This document shows positions 1 to 8,690 of a DNA stretch of 36,676 nt, one piece after another; the stretch's first letter is position 1, and the number at the start of each line of letters is the position of its first letter. The stretch spans positions 68,063 to 104,738 of the forward strand of contig JANYHI010000034.1 in assembly GCA_025359125.1 (NCBI GenBank), written 5' to 3'. Source of the stretch: Cytophagales bacterium (GTDB lineage: Bacteria > Bacteroidota > Bacteroidia > Cytophagales > Cyclobacteriaceae). A model generated the notes under the pieces. That model was not told the DNA's origin. It worked only from the letters and a program-made list of their open reading frames with translations, and searched no databases. The translations under genes were made by a program, and so were the position numbers.

Positions 1-1
1 A

Positions 2-589
2 GTAAATGGCGAAGCGATTGTGGGTCCCTCAAAGGGAAAGCGTTTGCCCGAAATTTTTTCTGAGCAGATGTCGTTGAAAGCTTGGCTTAATCGTTACCCC
101 AACTCGTTGATTTTACAACCCGATCCAAAATTTAAAGACGAGTATGAGAGCCTTAAGAAGTTTGATGAAGGAAAAATGGAAGGCAGGTTGGAAGGCCGCG
201 ATTCACTTTCGTGGAAAGATAAATCGTGGGTGGTAGGTGTGCCGATGGGGCTTTATGCGAAAGCGTACGATTGGAATGATTTAATGGAAAATAAAGTAAT
301 TAATGATCAGATAAATGGAAGGCCCGTTTTGGTTGCCATTGAAAGTGATAGTGCCTCTTTTCATACATGGCTCCCAATAGTTAAATCAGACACGTTAAAA
401 TTTATGTACAGCGATAGTTTGAAATCGCTAATCGATTGGCAATCTAATTCTGTTTGGAATTGGAAAGGCGAATGTGAAGCAGGGAAATACAGTGGCTCAA
501 AATTGGAGTCCGTACAATCCTACCAAGAGTTTTGGCATTCGTGGAAAACATTTCATCCGAATACAGATAGTTTAAAAATCAAAATGTAA
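2..589 (+). CDS. DUF3179 family protein, 3' part only
   Basis: The reading frame is open from base 2, so the gene begins upstream of the window and only about 195 C-terminal residues are visible. A GTG at base 20 reads as an internal valine: the residues before it (VNGEAIVGP) continue the DUF3179 pattern of 'GEAI.GP..G..L' followed by a W-x-x-x-(Y/H)P segment. Later family features are visible too: an AKAY segment followed by a 'VINDQINGRPVLV' block. The molecular function of DUF3179 proteins is not established; they are often exported or surface proteins. The stop lies 7 bases before the start of the next gene, so the two are probably co-transcribed. Assignment is from remembered family pattern, not from a search. 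Confidence 0.72.
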   Translation, partial: VNGEAIVGPSKGKRLPEIFSEQMSLKAWLNRYPNSLILQPDPKFKDEYESLKKFDEGKMEGRLEGRDSLSWKDKSWVVGVPMGLYAKAYDWNDLMENKVINDQINGRPVLVAIESDSASFHTWLPIVKSDTLKFMYSDSLKSLIDWQSNSVWNWKGECEAGKYSGSKLESVQSYQEFWHSWKTFHPNTDSLKIKM

Positions 590-596
590 GCCACCG

Positions 597-2237
597 ATGA
601 ACCAACGCACCTGGTATAAAGAAGCCATCGTCTATCAAATTTATCCGCGCAGTTTTAAAGACAGTAATGGAGATGGTGTGGGCGATTTGAGGGGCGTCAT
701 TCAAAAGCTTGATTATATAAATTCTCTGGGTGTAGATGCAGTTTGGTTAAACCCCATTTACAAATCGCCAAACGATGATGGCGGGTATGACATCAGCGAT
801 TACCTTTCTATTCAGCCTGAGTTTGGCACCATGCAAGACTTTGATGAACTTCTTCTCGAGTTACATCAGCGCGGACTAAAATTAATCATGGATTTAGTAC
901 TCAATCATTCTTCAGACGAGCATCCGTGGTTTATAGAATCTAAAAAATCTAAAACCAATCCTTATCGAGATTTCTATTTCTGGAAACAGGGAAAAGAAAA
1001 TGCGCCACCCAACAACTGGCCTTCATTTTTTGGTGGCAGCGCCTGGCAGTTGGATGAAACCACAGGAGAATATTATCTGCATCTCTTTTCTAAAAAGCAA
1101 CCCGATTTAAATTGGGAGAATGCTGCACTGCGAGCCGAGGTTTATAAGCTCATGGAGTTTTGGTTAAAAAAAGGTGTTGACGGGTTGCGCTTAGATGTTA
1201 TCTCAGCAATTTCTAAGCGAACAGATTTTCCCAATACCGACACCCTCGATTTTAATGAAACCATCCGAAAGTACTATTCCAATGGCCCACGGTTAAAAGA
1301 GTTTATAGCCGAAACCAGAAGTAAAGTGTTAGATCAATTTCCGCATGTGATGACGGTGGGAGAAGGACCAGGCATTACTCCACAAAATGCGCTAGACTAC
1401 CTGCATGAGGAAGATGGCCTCAATATGATATTTCATTTCGGCCACATGTTTATGGATCAGGGTGCCGGTGGTCGGTTTGATCCCATCGCGTGGACGATGA
1501 AAGATTTTAAGCAAGTATTTAAAACCTGGGACGATGCTTTTAAAAAGCAAGGATGGGGAAGCATCTTTTTAGGCAATCATGATTTTGCCAGAATGGTTTC
1601 GCGGTGGGGAAATGATGGCGTACATTGGCAGAAGTCTTCCAAACTATTAATTACTCTCTTACTTTCTATGCGCGGAACCACCTTTGTTTTTCAGGGCGAT
1701 GAGATAGGAATGACAAATACGACACTCCATTCAATAGCAGAATCAAAAGATATTGAAACTCAAAACGGCTGGCTCGATGCGAAGAGAAGAGGAGAGAGCG
1801 AAGCGGAGTTTTTAAAGAAGGCAAATTATTCGGGAAGAGACAATGCCCGCACTCCCATGCAATGGACGGCTATGGAAGATGGTGGTTTTTCAAGTGGCAA
1901 TCCGTGGATGCCTTTAAATAAGAATACAACAAAAATTAATGTAGCCCAACAAGAATCAGACAACACTTCTATCTTATCTTACTTTAAAGAAATGGCTTAT
2001 TTAAAAAAGAATAACCATGCTTTAACGTACGGTTCTTATCAACTGTTGGAAGTAGAAGACGATCGAATCTTTGCGTATTACCGCCAAGAGGAAAAAGAAA
2101 AATTCATGGTTGTGCTTAATTTTTCTAATGAGAGTCTTAACTTTCCTATTGCGCACAAGGCAACGAAGGTAATTGGAAACTATGATGATGTTTCTGCAAT
2201 ACTTCGCCCGTGGGAAGCATTGATTTATAAATTTTAA
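597..2237 (+). CDS. GH13 alpha-glucosidase (oligo-1,6-glucosidase type)
   Basis: A cytoplasmic glycoside hydrolase of family 13 that releases glucose from the non-reducing end of short alpha-glucosides. It has 546 residues, normal for the oligo-1,6-glucosidase group, and no signal peptide. The barrel begins with 'WYKEAIVYQIYPRSF'. The catalytic residues fit known positions closely: nucleophile Asp200 in GLRLDVI, acid/base Glu256 in VGEGPG and the third acid Asp329 in GNHDFAR. The residue after the nucleophile is Val201; in this subfamily Val there goes with alpha-1,6 preference (isomaltose-type), while Ala or Thr goes with alpha-1,4 preference. The ROK kinase starts 9 bases after the stop, so glucose released here could be phosphorylated at once. 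Family assignment is firm; exact substrate is inferred. Confidence 0.93.
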   Translation: MNQRTWYKEAIVYQIYPRSFKDSNGDGVGDLRGVIQKLDYINSLGVDAVWLNPIYKSPNDDGGYDISDYLSIQPEFGTMQDFDELLLELHQRGLKLIMDLVLNHSSDEHPWFIESKKSKTNPYRDFYFWKQGKENAPPNNWPSFFGGSAWQLDETTGEYYLHLFSKKQPDLNWENAALRAEVYKLMEFWLKKGVDGLRLDVISAISKRTDFPNTDTLDFNETIRKYYSNGPRLKEFIAETRSKVLDQFPHVMTVGEGPGITPQNALDYLHEEDGLNMIFHFGHMFMDQGAGGRFDPIAWTMKDFKQVFKTWDDAFKKQGWGSIFLGNHDFARMVSRWGNDGVHWQKSSKLLITLLLSMRGTTFVFQGDEIGMTNTTLHSIAESKDIETQNGWLDAKRRGESEAEFLKKANYSGRDNARTPMQWTAMEDGGFSSGNPWMPLNKNTTKINVAQQESDNTSILSYFKEMAYLKKNNHALTYGSYQLLEVEDDRIFAYYRQEEKEKFMVVLNFSNESLNFPIAHKATKVIGNYDDVSAILRPWEALIYKF

Positions 2238-2246
2238 AATAAACTA

Positions 2247-3164
2247 ATGACCAAAGAAAATCAATTGTGGGGCATCGACCTCGGTGGAACAAAAGCTGAA
2301 GGAGTAGTACTTGGCGCGGGTGGATTTCAAGAAATTCTATTCAGAGATCGCGTGCCAACGGGTGCTGAAAACGGCTACCAACATATTCTAGGCCAGATAA
2401 AAAAGTTGGTGGATATGATGGAGCAGAAAATGGGCTATCGCACCACCAGACTTGGTATTGGTACACCCGGCACACTCGATCCTAAGTTGGGTACAATGAA
2501 GGGTTGTAATAGTGAGTGCATGAATTTGCAGCCGATGAAAAGTGATTTAGAAAAATTACTAGGCATGGAAGTTTTTATCGCTAACGATGCCAACTGTTTT
2601 GCTTTGGCCGAATCAAGAATGGGTGTGGTGAAAGAAAAATACCCGAAGGCCAATGTTGTTTTTGGAGTAATCATGGGTACTGGCGTTGGTGGAGGCTTAG
2701 TGGTAGATGGCAAAGTGATTAACGGATTACATGGAATAGGCGGAGAGTGGGGGCATAATTTTTTGGATACCTCCGGTGGGTCTTGTTATTGTGGCAAGAG
2801 TGGCTGTGTAGAAAAAGTATTGGCCGGACCATCGTTAGAAAAATATTATACTTCCATTTCTGGGCAACCAAAAGGGATGAAAGAGATTTATGAATTGTAT
2901 AAAAGTGGAGATGTACATGCCACGCAAACTATTCAACGCATGACTCACTTTTTCGGAATGGCAATTAGCGTGATTATTAATATCATCGACCCTGATGTGA
3001 TTGTAATTGGCGGTGGCGTGGGCAACATTCCAGAAATTTATACTGATGGAATTGAATCTTTAAAAAAATATATTTTTAATAATGGAGTAGTTGAAACGCC
3101 CATTGTAAAACCAAGTTTGGGCGATAGTGCTGGAGTTTTTGGCGCAGCTTATTTGACAGTGTAG
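2247..3164 (+). CDS. ROK family sugar kinase
   Basis: A 305-residue ATP-dependent hexose kinase of the ROK family (glucokinase, fructokinase or N-acetylglucosamine kinase). The phosphate-binding motif GIDLGGTK is at residues 9-16, the catalytic base is Asp114 in IANDANCF, and the glycine-rich GTGVGGGL is at 144-151. The ROK zinc site is complete: His170 in GEWGH, then Cys180, Cys182 and Cys187 in CYCGKSGCVE. A second nucleotide-site motif, VIVIGGGV, is near the C-terminus. It sits 9 bases behind the alpha-glucosidase, which favours glucose as substrate, but the sequence alone cannot separate glucose from fructose or amino sugars. Confidence 0.9.
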   Translation: MTKENQLWGIDLGGTKAEGVVLGAGGFQEILFRDRVPTGAENGYQHILGQIKKLVDMMEQKMGYRTTRLGIGTPGTLDPKLGTMKGCNSECMNLQPMKSDLEKLLGMEVFIANDANCFALAESRMGVVKEKYPKANVVFGVIMGTGVGGGLVVDGKVINGLHGIGGEWGHNFLDTSGGSCYCGKSGCVEKVLAGPSLEKYYTSISGQPKGMKEIYELYKSGDVHATQTIQRMTHFFGMAISVIINIIDPDVIVIGGGVGNIPEIYTDGIESLKKYIFNNGVVETPIVKPSLGDSAGVFGAAYLTV

Positions 3165-3293
3165 AAAAAAATTGAGAGTGGTGCAATTTGAGAGAGCAGA
3201 ACTCTTATTGGTGAAGAATACCAACATGAAAGAGATTGGTATGATTATAAATATTTTATTATTTTCATTTTGTCCCAAACTTTATTTATGTGC

Positions 3294-3323
3294 CGCAGCG
3301 TCCCCAAGGCGGGAGACCCTGCG
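3294..3323. repeat. GC-rich imperfect palindrome in AT-rich spacer
   Basis: A 30-base hairpin-forming sequence. CGCAG (3294-3298) pairs with CTGCG (3319-3323), GTC with GAC and CCC with GGG, around a loop AAGGC, with one C/C mismatch and one bulged A. The flanking DNA is AT-rich, so it stands out in base composition. It has no T-tract and is not a standard terminator. It may be a REP-like element or an mRNA 3' end structure for the ROK gene. Confidence 0.45.
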
Positions 3324-3422
3324 AAGAAATGAAAGGTGGAGATTATGTTGATTACGAAGAAGTGAAATAATACTTCTGTTTTCTCTTTCAATCGGTTAAC
3401 TTTAAATACGAATTTATTAATT

Positions 3423-5675
3423 ATGAAACGTTTGGCTCTCCTTGTATGGCTCATCCCTGTTTTAGCCTTTTCACAAGGTTATCAGAAGCGATTGGCGTTA
3501 GTTGTGGGTAATGCCGAATACCAAAGCGGCAACTCACTCAAAAATCCAGTTAATGATGCGCGTGCTATTTCATCTGCCCTAAAAAGCAGCGGCTTTGAAG
3601 TGATGGAATCTGAAAATGTTTCGCAGGCGCAACTCAAGCAGATCATCACTGCCTTCGGCACAAAATTGAAAAGCTATGATGTGGCGTTTTTCTATTATGC
3701 CGGTCATGGCATTCAATCCAAAGGCGTCAATTACATGGTGCCAGTAGATGCACAGATAAGTACAGAGGAAGAAATTGAATTTGATTGTGTAGCTGCAGAC
3801 CGAGTGCTGGCCTTCATGGATGTAGCAGCTACAAAAGTGAATCTTATAATTTTAGATGCATGCCGCAATAATCCTTTCGGTCGCAGTTGGTCGCGCAGCT
3901 CTGCCAATGGCGGTCTTGCGATGATGGACGCACCGAAGGGTTCACTTATTGCTTATGCTACTTCCCCGGGGCGCACAGCTTCAGATGGTGAATCAGCCAA
4001 TGGTTTATACACAAGTGCGCTCTTGAAATTCATGCGCAATCCTTCGCTCACTATTGAGCAAGTTTTTAAGCAGGTTCGTAATGAAGTGACTGACAAATCG
4101 GGAGGTTCACAGATTCCATGGGAAACAACTTCCTTGACTGGAGAAGATTTTTATTTAGGAAAATCCAACTCATCAGCCACCACTCACCAGGTAATCGCAT
4201 CTAACACTTCGAGTAATCAGGAAAAGCAAATTCCTGGCAGAAGTTCTGCACAGAATGTAGCCAAGCTAAGAGAAGCAAAAAGTTCTGAAGAAGATGTAGC
4301 TCAAGCCGAAATTTTTTACAACCAAGCCAAAATTTTTTACGATAAAAAAGATTACCAGAAAGCGTTGGAGATTTATAGCAAGGCAATAAACTTACACCCG
4401 GCCTATGCAGATGCTTATTATTGGCGTGCCAATTCGCTTTATGGATTGCTCGAATATGACAAAGCCATAGAGGATTTTGATGTTGCCTCACAATTAAATC
4501 CTAAATCGGCCGATGTTTTCTACTGGCGCGGCAATGCTCACTTTGGTGTGCGCCAAGATGACAAGGCCCTTGCCGATTATGCGAAGGCAATACTGTTGGA
4601 TCCCGCTTTTGATAAAGCTTATTACTGGCGAGGCCGCACTTATTATGAACTTCAGCAAAACGATAAGGCGATTGCGGATTACCATAAATCGATTGAACTC
4701 AATCCGGAATTTGCAGATGTTTTTTACTGGCGTGGTCAGGCTTATTATGATCTGAAAAAATACGAAGAGGCAATTGCCGACTATTTGAAAAGTCTATCTT
4801 TAAAACCAAACGATGAGGAGGCATATTATTGGAAAGCTAATTCTTATTTTTCATTGAATAATTATCAAAATGCTATTGCCGACTTTAACGAAGCCATCAA
4901 AATTAAACCTGCCTATGCAGAGGCATTCTTCTATCGCGGAAAGGTAAAATTCAAGCTGAAAAAATATGAGGAGGCAATAAAGGATTTTAACGAGGCAGCC
5001 TTACTGAAACAGAACTATACTGACGCATATTATTGGACGGGACGAACAAAATATTCCCTTTCTGATTATGAGGGAGCAATTGAGGATTGCGCAAAGGCTC
5101 TAGCGATAAATCCAACCCACACTGATGCCCTTTACTACCAGGGTATGTCTTATTATAGTCTTGAAAAATATGACGAAGCGATTGCGGCTTTTGACAAGAG
5201 CATAGAAATCACGCCATATGCCGATTCGTACTATTGGCGAGGCGAATCTAAGTATGTGCAGCAAAATTATGCGGAGGCGATTGTGGACTTTACCAAGGCT
5301 ATTCAAATAGAAACGGAGGAGTCTTATAAATATGATTACTATTACTACCGAGCCAACTCTTATTATTCATTGAAGATGTACGAAAAAGCCATAAATGATT
5401 TTTCGCGAACAGTAGAATTGAAACCGGATTTTGCCGATGGTTTTTACTATCGAGCCAATTCTTTCTTTTCATTAAAGAAGTATGATAAAGCAGTGGAGGA
5501 TTTCTCACAAGCGATTAAGTTAAAACCGGATTTTGCCGATGCCTGGTACTACCGCGCTTGTTCTTATTTCAACAATGGAAATAAAGATGCTGCCCTTTCT
5601 GATTTGAACAAAGCTATAACACTTGATCCAAAAAAAACAAAATACACCGACTTCAAGACTACAAATTTCAATTGA
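3423..5675 (+). CDS. Secreted caspase-fold (peptidase C14-like) protein with about 13 TPR repeats
   Basis: A 750-residue two-part protein. Residues 1-18 are a Sec signal peptide (MKRLALLVWL... ending near AFSQ). Residues 22-245 are a caspase/metacaspase p20-like domain: the catalytic pair is His95 in YYAGHG and Cys147 in ILDACRNNPF, both present, so it is probably an active cysteine protease. A linker (about 250-294) leads to about 13 tandem 34-residue TPR units (295-745), most carrying YYWR at the start of helix A and ending in 'ALxLNP'-like turns. TPRs bind protein partners and could recruit or gate the protease. It has its own spacer on both sides. The substrate is unknown. The repeats are very similar at protein level but have diverged at DNA level, so they are not an assembly artefact. 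Confidence 0.88.
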   Translation: MKRLALLVWLIPVLAFSQGYQKRLALVVGNAEYQSGNSLKNPVNDARAISSALKSSGFEVMESENVSQAQLKQIITAFGTKLKSYDVAFFYYAGHGIQSKGVNYMVPVDAQISTEEEIEFDCVAADRVLAFMDVAATKVNLIILDACRNNPFGRSWSRSSANGGLAMMDAPKGSLIAYATSPGRTASDGESANGLYTSALLKFMRNPSLTIEQVFKQVRNEVTDKSGGSQIPWETTSLTGEDFYLGKSNSSATTHQVIASNTSSNQEKQIPGRSSAQNVAKLREAKSSEEDVAQAEIFYNQAKIFYDKKDYQKALEIYSKAINLHPAYADAYYWRANSLYGLLEYDKAIEDFDVASQLNPKSADVFYWRGNAHFGVRQDDKALADYAKAILLDPAFDKAYYWRGRTYYELQQNDKAIADYHKSIELNPEFADVFYWRGQAYYDLKKYEEAIADYLKSLSLKPNDEEAYYWKANSYFSLNNYQNAIADFNEAIKIKPAYAEAFFYRGKVKFKLKKYEEAIKDFNEAALLKQNYTDAYYWTGRTKYSLSDYEGAIEDCAKALAINPTHTDALYYQGMSYYSLEKYDEAIAAFDKSIEITPYADSYYWRGESKYVQQNYAEAIVDFTKAIQIETEESYKYDYYYYRANSYYSLKMYEKAINDFSRTVELKPDFADGFYYRANSFFSLKKYDKAVEDFSQAIKLKPDFADAWYYRACSYFNNGNKDAALSDLNKAITLDPKKTKYTDFKTTNFN

Positions 5676-5725
5676 TGTATTTTAAAAAGTAGCAGACCAC
5701 ATGATGATATTTTTAATCGTTTTTA

Positions 5726-6469
5726 TTATCGTAAGATCTTCGGTCTCTTAACTGAAACTTCTGAACCCTTAGCCAAGAAAACAGAATGCGGCTTGGTAGT
5801 TAAATAAGGAGCAAATTCTTCTCCATACAATTTTTCAAAATTGCAGCGAAGAGTATGCTGTTTTACCGGATATACTTCCCACGGAGCATGTTCAAGCGTG
5901 TACATTACAGAGCGGGTATCGCTAAGTTTATTAAAGCCAACGTAATGGTCAAAAATAAATTCTTCCTCTGAATCTTTCTCAATTGAAATGCTGTGGGGTT
6001 CGGTAATCAAAATCATTGAATTTTCTTCTCCGTATTTCCCCCACGTGTATTCTACAGATAACTGATCAGTTGTTTTTTTAATCGTATGGTTCATTCGAGC
6101 TACGCTGTAATGCTCGTTGTATAGCACATTGGCCATCCAAGCAATAATTTTTTTAGGAACAATTTCTGAAATAAATCCAACACCCCTTTTCCATTCTTTG
6201 CCATCGTAATGTTTTAGGTAATACCTAAGATTTACTTCCTCAAAGTTTACATGACCAGGCCAAGCAACGCCCAATACTTTTGTGTTCTTAAATAGAAACC
6301 CCACCACACTTACAAGTACTTTACCTTGAAAATAGTCGATTTCTGTAAAAGGAGGCAAGTGCGGGGTTAATACAGAAGCATCCATTTCAAAATTAAACAT
6401 AGCCAAATATTCCCAACGAGCAGTTAAGAATATTTTTGATGAGACATCACTGGATTTATTGCTTAGCAT
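5726..6469 (-). CDS. DUF2071 / YqjF-like protein
   Basis: A 247-residue soluble protein of the DUF2071 family, which includes Bacillus YqjF. Typical features are visible: an N-terminal 'ARWEYLAMFNFEM' stretch, then 'LTPHLPP', 'VSVVGFLF', a 'VNLRYYL' segment and a C-terminal stretch ending near 'PHSVFLAKGSEVSV'. The biochemical function of the family is not known; the fold is related to acetoacetate decarboxylase-like barrels. It is the only minus-strand gene in the first 19 kb, convergent with the caspase-TPR gene (50 bases between stops) and divergent from the DUF1080 lipoprotein, so it is an independent unit. No link to the sugar genes is visible. Confidence 0.78.
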   Translation of the reverse strand: MLSNKSSDVSSKIFLTARWEYLAMFNFEMDASVLTPHLPPFTEIDYFQGKVLVSVVGFLFKNTKVLGVAWPGHVNFEEVNLRYYLKHYDGKEWKRGVGFISEIVPKKIIAWMANVLYNEHYSVARMNHTIKKTTDQLSVEYTWGKYGEENSMILITEPHSISIEKDSEEEFIFDHYVGFNKLSDTRSVMYTLEHAPWEVYPVKQHTLRCNFEKLYGEEFAPYLTTKPHSVFLAKGSEVSVKRPKILR

Positions 6470-6585
6470 AAAGAGGTTTACACAAACGTAACCTTAAAAC
6501 AAGAGTAGGCCAAGTAAGATTTTTTTACAGATAAGAACCGTAGGTTTATGCTTGTTTGGGCTATGGCTCTGCACTATATTACAGG

Positions 6586-7413
6586 ATGAAAATCCTACTC
6601 GTTTTATTTTTAGTTATTGTCTTTTCTTGCACTTCTAAAAAGTCATCAGAATGGACTACATTATTTAACGGAAAAGATCTAACCGGCTGGGATGTTTACC
6701 TCGGCCCCACCTTTGATTCTATTAACAATAAGATGGACACCACTCGCGTGCCAGGACTCAATAATGATTCTCTTCATGTATTTACTGTGATAAATATTGA
6801 GGGAGAACCGACTCTTCGTGTCTCTGGTCAGCAATTCGGTGGCATTTCTACGAAACAAGAATTTCAAAACTATCATCTTAAGCTTCAGTTCAAATGGGGG
6901 CAAGCAACCTACGCTCCTAGAAAAGGAAAGAAACGCGATAGCGGTTTGCTCTATCATGCCGTTGGCAAACATGGAGCCGACTATGGATTTTGGATGCGCT
7001 CGCAAGAATTTCAGATTCAAGAAGGTGATTGTGGTGACTATTGGGGTGTGGCTGGTGGCGTTATGGACATCCCCGCCAAGGGCAACGAAATCGACAAATA
7101 TATTTATGATAGCCAAGCTCCGTTACTTACGTTTAGTGGCACAAGCAAAAATGGAAGGCGTTGCATGAAAAGCTATGATGCAGAAAAACCAACAGGCGAG
7201 TGGAACGAACTTGAACTCTATTGCCTGGGCGACACCGCCATACATGTAGTGAATGGAACTAAGGTGATGATGCTGTATCATTCTCAACAGGATGATAGTG
7301 GAAACCTTTCGCCTTTGAAAAAAGGTAAGATACAACTCCAATCAGAAGGAGCAGAACTTTACTTCCGCAACATTCAAATCCAGCCTATCTCCACTTTTCC
7401 AGAGATGAAATAA
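6586..7413 (+). CDS. DUF1080 lipoprotein (3-keto-disaccharide hydrolase-like)
   Basis: A 275-residue exported lipoprotein of the DUF1080 (3-keto-disaccharide hydrolase) family, which has a concanavalin-like beta-sandwich. The start is taken at ATG 6586, not the in-frame TTG at 6556, because 6586 gives a clean lipoprotein signal: MKILLVLFLV then VFSC, with Cys at residue 15. The family opening WTTLFNGKDLTGWDVY follows at once. Later blocks include 'SGLLYHAVG', 'QEFQIQEGDCGDYW' and 'NELELYC'. Characterised relatives hydrolyse sugars oxidised at C3. A second family member lies at 15369, so this locus has two copies with different export signals (lipoprotein and Sec). Confidence 0.88.
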   Translation: MKILLVLFLVIVFSCTSKKSSEWTTLFNGKDLTGWDVYLGPTFDSINNKMDTTRVPGLNNDSLHVFTVINIEGEPTLRVSGQQFGGISTKQEFQNYHLKLQFKWGQATYAPRKGKKRDSGLLYHAVGKHGADYGFWMRSQEFQIQEGDCGDYWGVAGGVMDIPAKGNEIDKYIYDSQAPLLTFSGTSKNGRRCMKSYDAEKPTGEWNELELYCLGDTAIHVVNGTKVMMLYHSQQDDSGNLSPLKKGKIQLQSEGAELYFRNIQIQPISTFPEMK

Positions 7414-7597
7414 CACCGCAGCTTTATGAGTACTAGAAACTACGAGGGCACTGACTGGGCAAACTATATCTTTAAAAATAAAACAAGTTTTTGCTTCTAA
7501 ATACAAAATGTAACTTCCAGTTGAGAATGGATTTGTGAAGAGATGAAAAGAGAACTTGATTTAGCTGAATTGGAGAAAAGATTAAAAAATAATTTTT

Positions 7598-8587
7598 ATG
7601 CCAACTAAAAAAATTGCTATCGTGGGTCCCATCCCTCGCGACCACATTATCACTCACACGGGCGATCAAATTCAAAAATGGGGTTGTGTTACGCATCCTG
7701 TCATAGCCTTGTCAACAATGGCGGGTGGTAAGCTAGAAGTAATTCCTGTTTCGCATCTACGCAAAGTAGATTTAGATAATGTGAAAGAAGTTTTTAAAGG
7801 TCATAAAGGAATCAATACCAAATTCTTGACTACCAAAAACGATCAGGGAGATATTATTAGTTTACGATTTGTAGATGTCAACAACCGGCTCGAGCGGCAG
7901 ACCGGGTTTATGGATCCCATCGTTCCGGAAGATTTTAAAAATTTACTCGATTGTAAAGTTTTTGTTTTCATTCCCATCAGCGATTACGAAATAAGTTTAG
8001 ATACACTCAAGTACTTAAAGAAGCGGAGCAAAGGCATTATTATTTTTGATGCTCACGGCCCCACTACGGCTTGTCTGGCTAACGGAGAGCGGCAACGGAA
8101 ATTTTGGGTAGATCGCGATCAATGGCTTCCTTATATTGATGTATTGAAAATGAATTTAGAAGAAGCGCAAGCCTCTTGGTTTAAGAAAGAATATGAGAGC
8201 CAAGACTTTGTAATTTCGGAAGAACCAGATAGAAAAGAATTGTTAGCGTTTGCTACTTATTGTTTAAACTTAGGAGTAAAGTGTGTTTGCGTAACAGTAG
8301 ACTCTCGCGGATGTCTTGTCTACAGAAAAGAGAGAGGTAAAATTATAGAAGACCTTGTGCCCGCGGTTAAAGTAGACCAAGTGATAGATACAACTGGTTG
8401 TGGCGATTCTTTTGCCGGAGGTATCGGTTTCGGATTATTACAAAATCCCAGAGACTATGTAAAAGCTGTTCGCTATGGAAATGCACTAGGAGCCCTTCGT
8501 ACACAAGGGAAAACGTTTGCGGTATTTAAATCTCAGATTGAAACAGAAGAAATAATTAAGCGGGGTTATATTCGCGGCAATTCGTGA
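7598..8587 (+). CDS. PfkB family carbohydrate kinase
   Basis: A 329-residue cytoplasmic kinase of the PfkB/ribokinase family. The C-terminal signature DTTGCGDSFAGG is at residues 264-275, with Asp270 the expected catalytic base and the glycine run forming the anion hole. A 'VTVDSRGCLVY' block typical of the ATP-side sheet precedes it. The N-terminal signature is weak: residues 1-45 lack the usual di-glycine G-G-A-x-N motif, although IVGPIPRDH and MAGGK occupy that region, so the sugar substrate cannot be read. It lies upstream of beta-phosphoglucomutase and GH65 in the same direction, separated by a 102-base repeat-filled spacer. Substrate is unknown. Confidence 0.85.
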   Translation: MPTKKIAIVGPIPRDHIITHTGDQIQKWGCVTHPVIALSTMAGGKLEVIPVSHLRKVDLDNVKEVFKGHKGINTKFLTTKNDQGDIISLRFVDVNNRLERQTGFMDPIVPEDFKNLLDCKVFVFIPISDYEISLDTLKYLKKRSKGIIIFDAHGPTTACLANGERQRKFWVDRDQWLPYIDVLKMNLEEAQASWFKKEYESQDFVISEEPDRKELLAFATYCLNLGVKCVCVTVDSRGCLVYRKERGKIIEDLVPAVKVDQVIDTTGCGDSFAGGIGFGLLQNPRDYVKAVRYGNALGALRTQGKTFAVFKSQIETEEIIKRGYIRGNS

Positions 8588-8644
8588 TCAGTTATCCGAG
8601 ATTCGTTAATACTTATCGGTGATCTATTAATGATTAACCGATCA

Positions 8645-8690
8645 CTGAAAACTGAAAACTGATAACCGATAACCAATAAACTGAAAACTG
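8645..8690. repeat. Short-phrase repeat spacer running into the pgmB start codon
   Basis: CTGAAAACTG occurs three times (8645-8654, 8652-8661, 8681-8690), interleaved with two copies of GATAACC (8661-8667, 8668-8674). The last copy ends on the G of the GTG start codon of the next gene. The upstream part of the same spacer holds related phrases such as CAGTTATC. No mobile-element gene or target-site duplication is visible. Confidence 0.6.

Noticed and set aside
4290-5660. Tandem repetition suggesting a CRISPR or satellite array
   Set aside because: The periodicity of about 102 bases is that of TPR codons; the copies differ at DNA level and stay in frame.
6556-6585. TTG start for the DUF1080 lipoprotein
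   Set aside because: It would put 10 residues before the signal peptide; ATG 6586 gives a clean lipobox.
6797-7168. Second plus-strand frame of 123 codons within the DUF1080 lipoprotein gene
   Set aside because: The overlapping frame encodes the conserved DUF1080 domain; this one has no family features.
7543-7608. 21-codon frame (MKRELDLAELEKRLKNNF) before the PfkB gene
   Set aside because: It overlaps the PfkB start, has no recognisable motif and its composition matches the AT-rich spacer.
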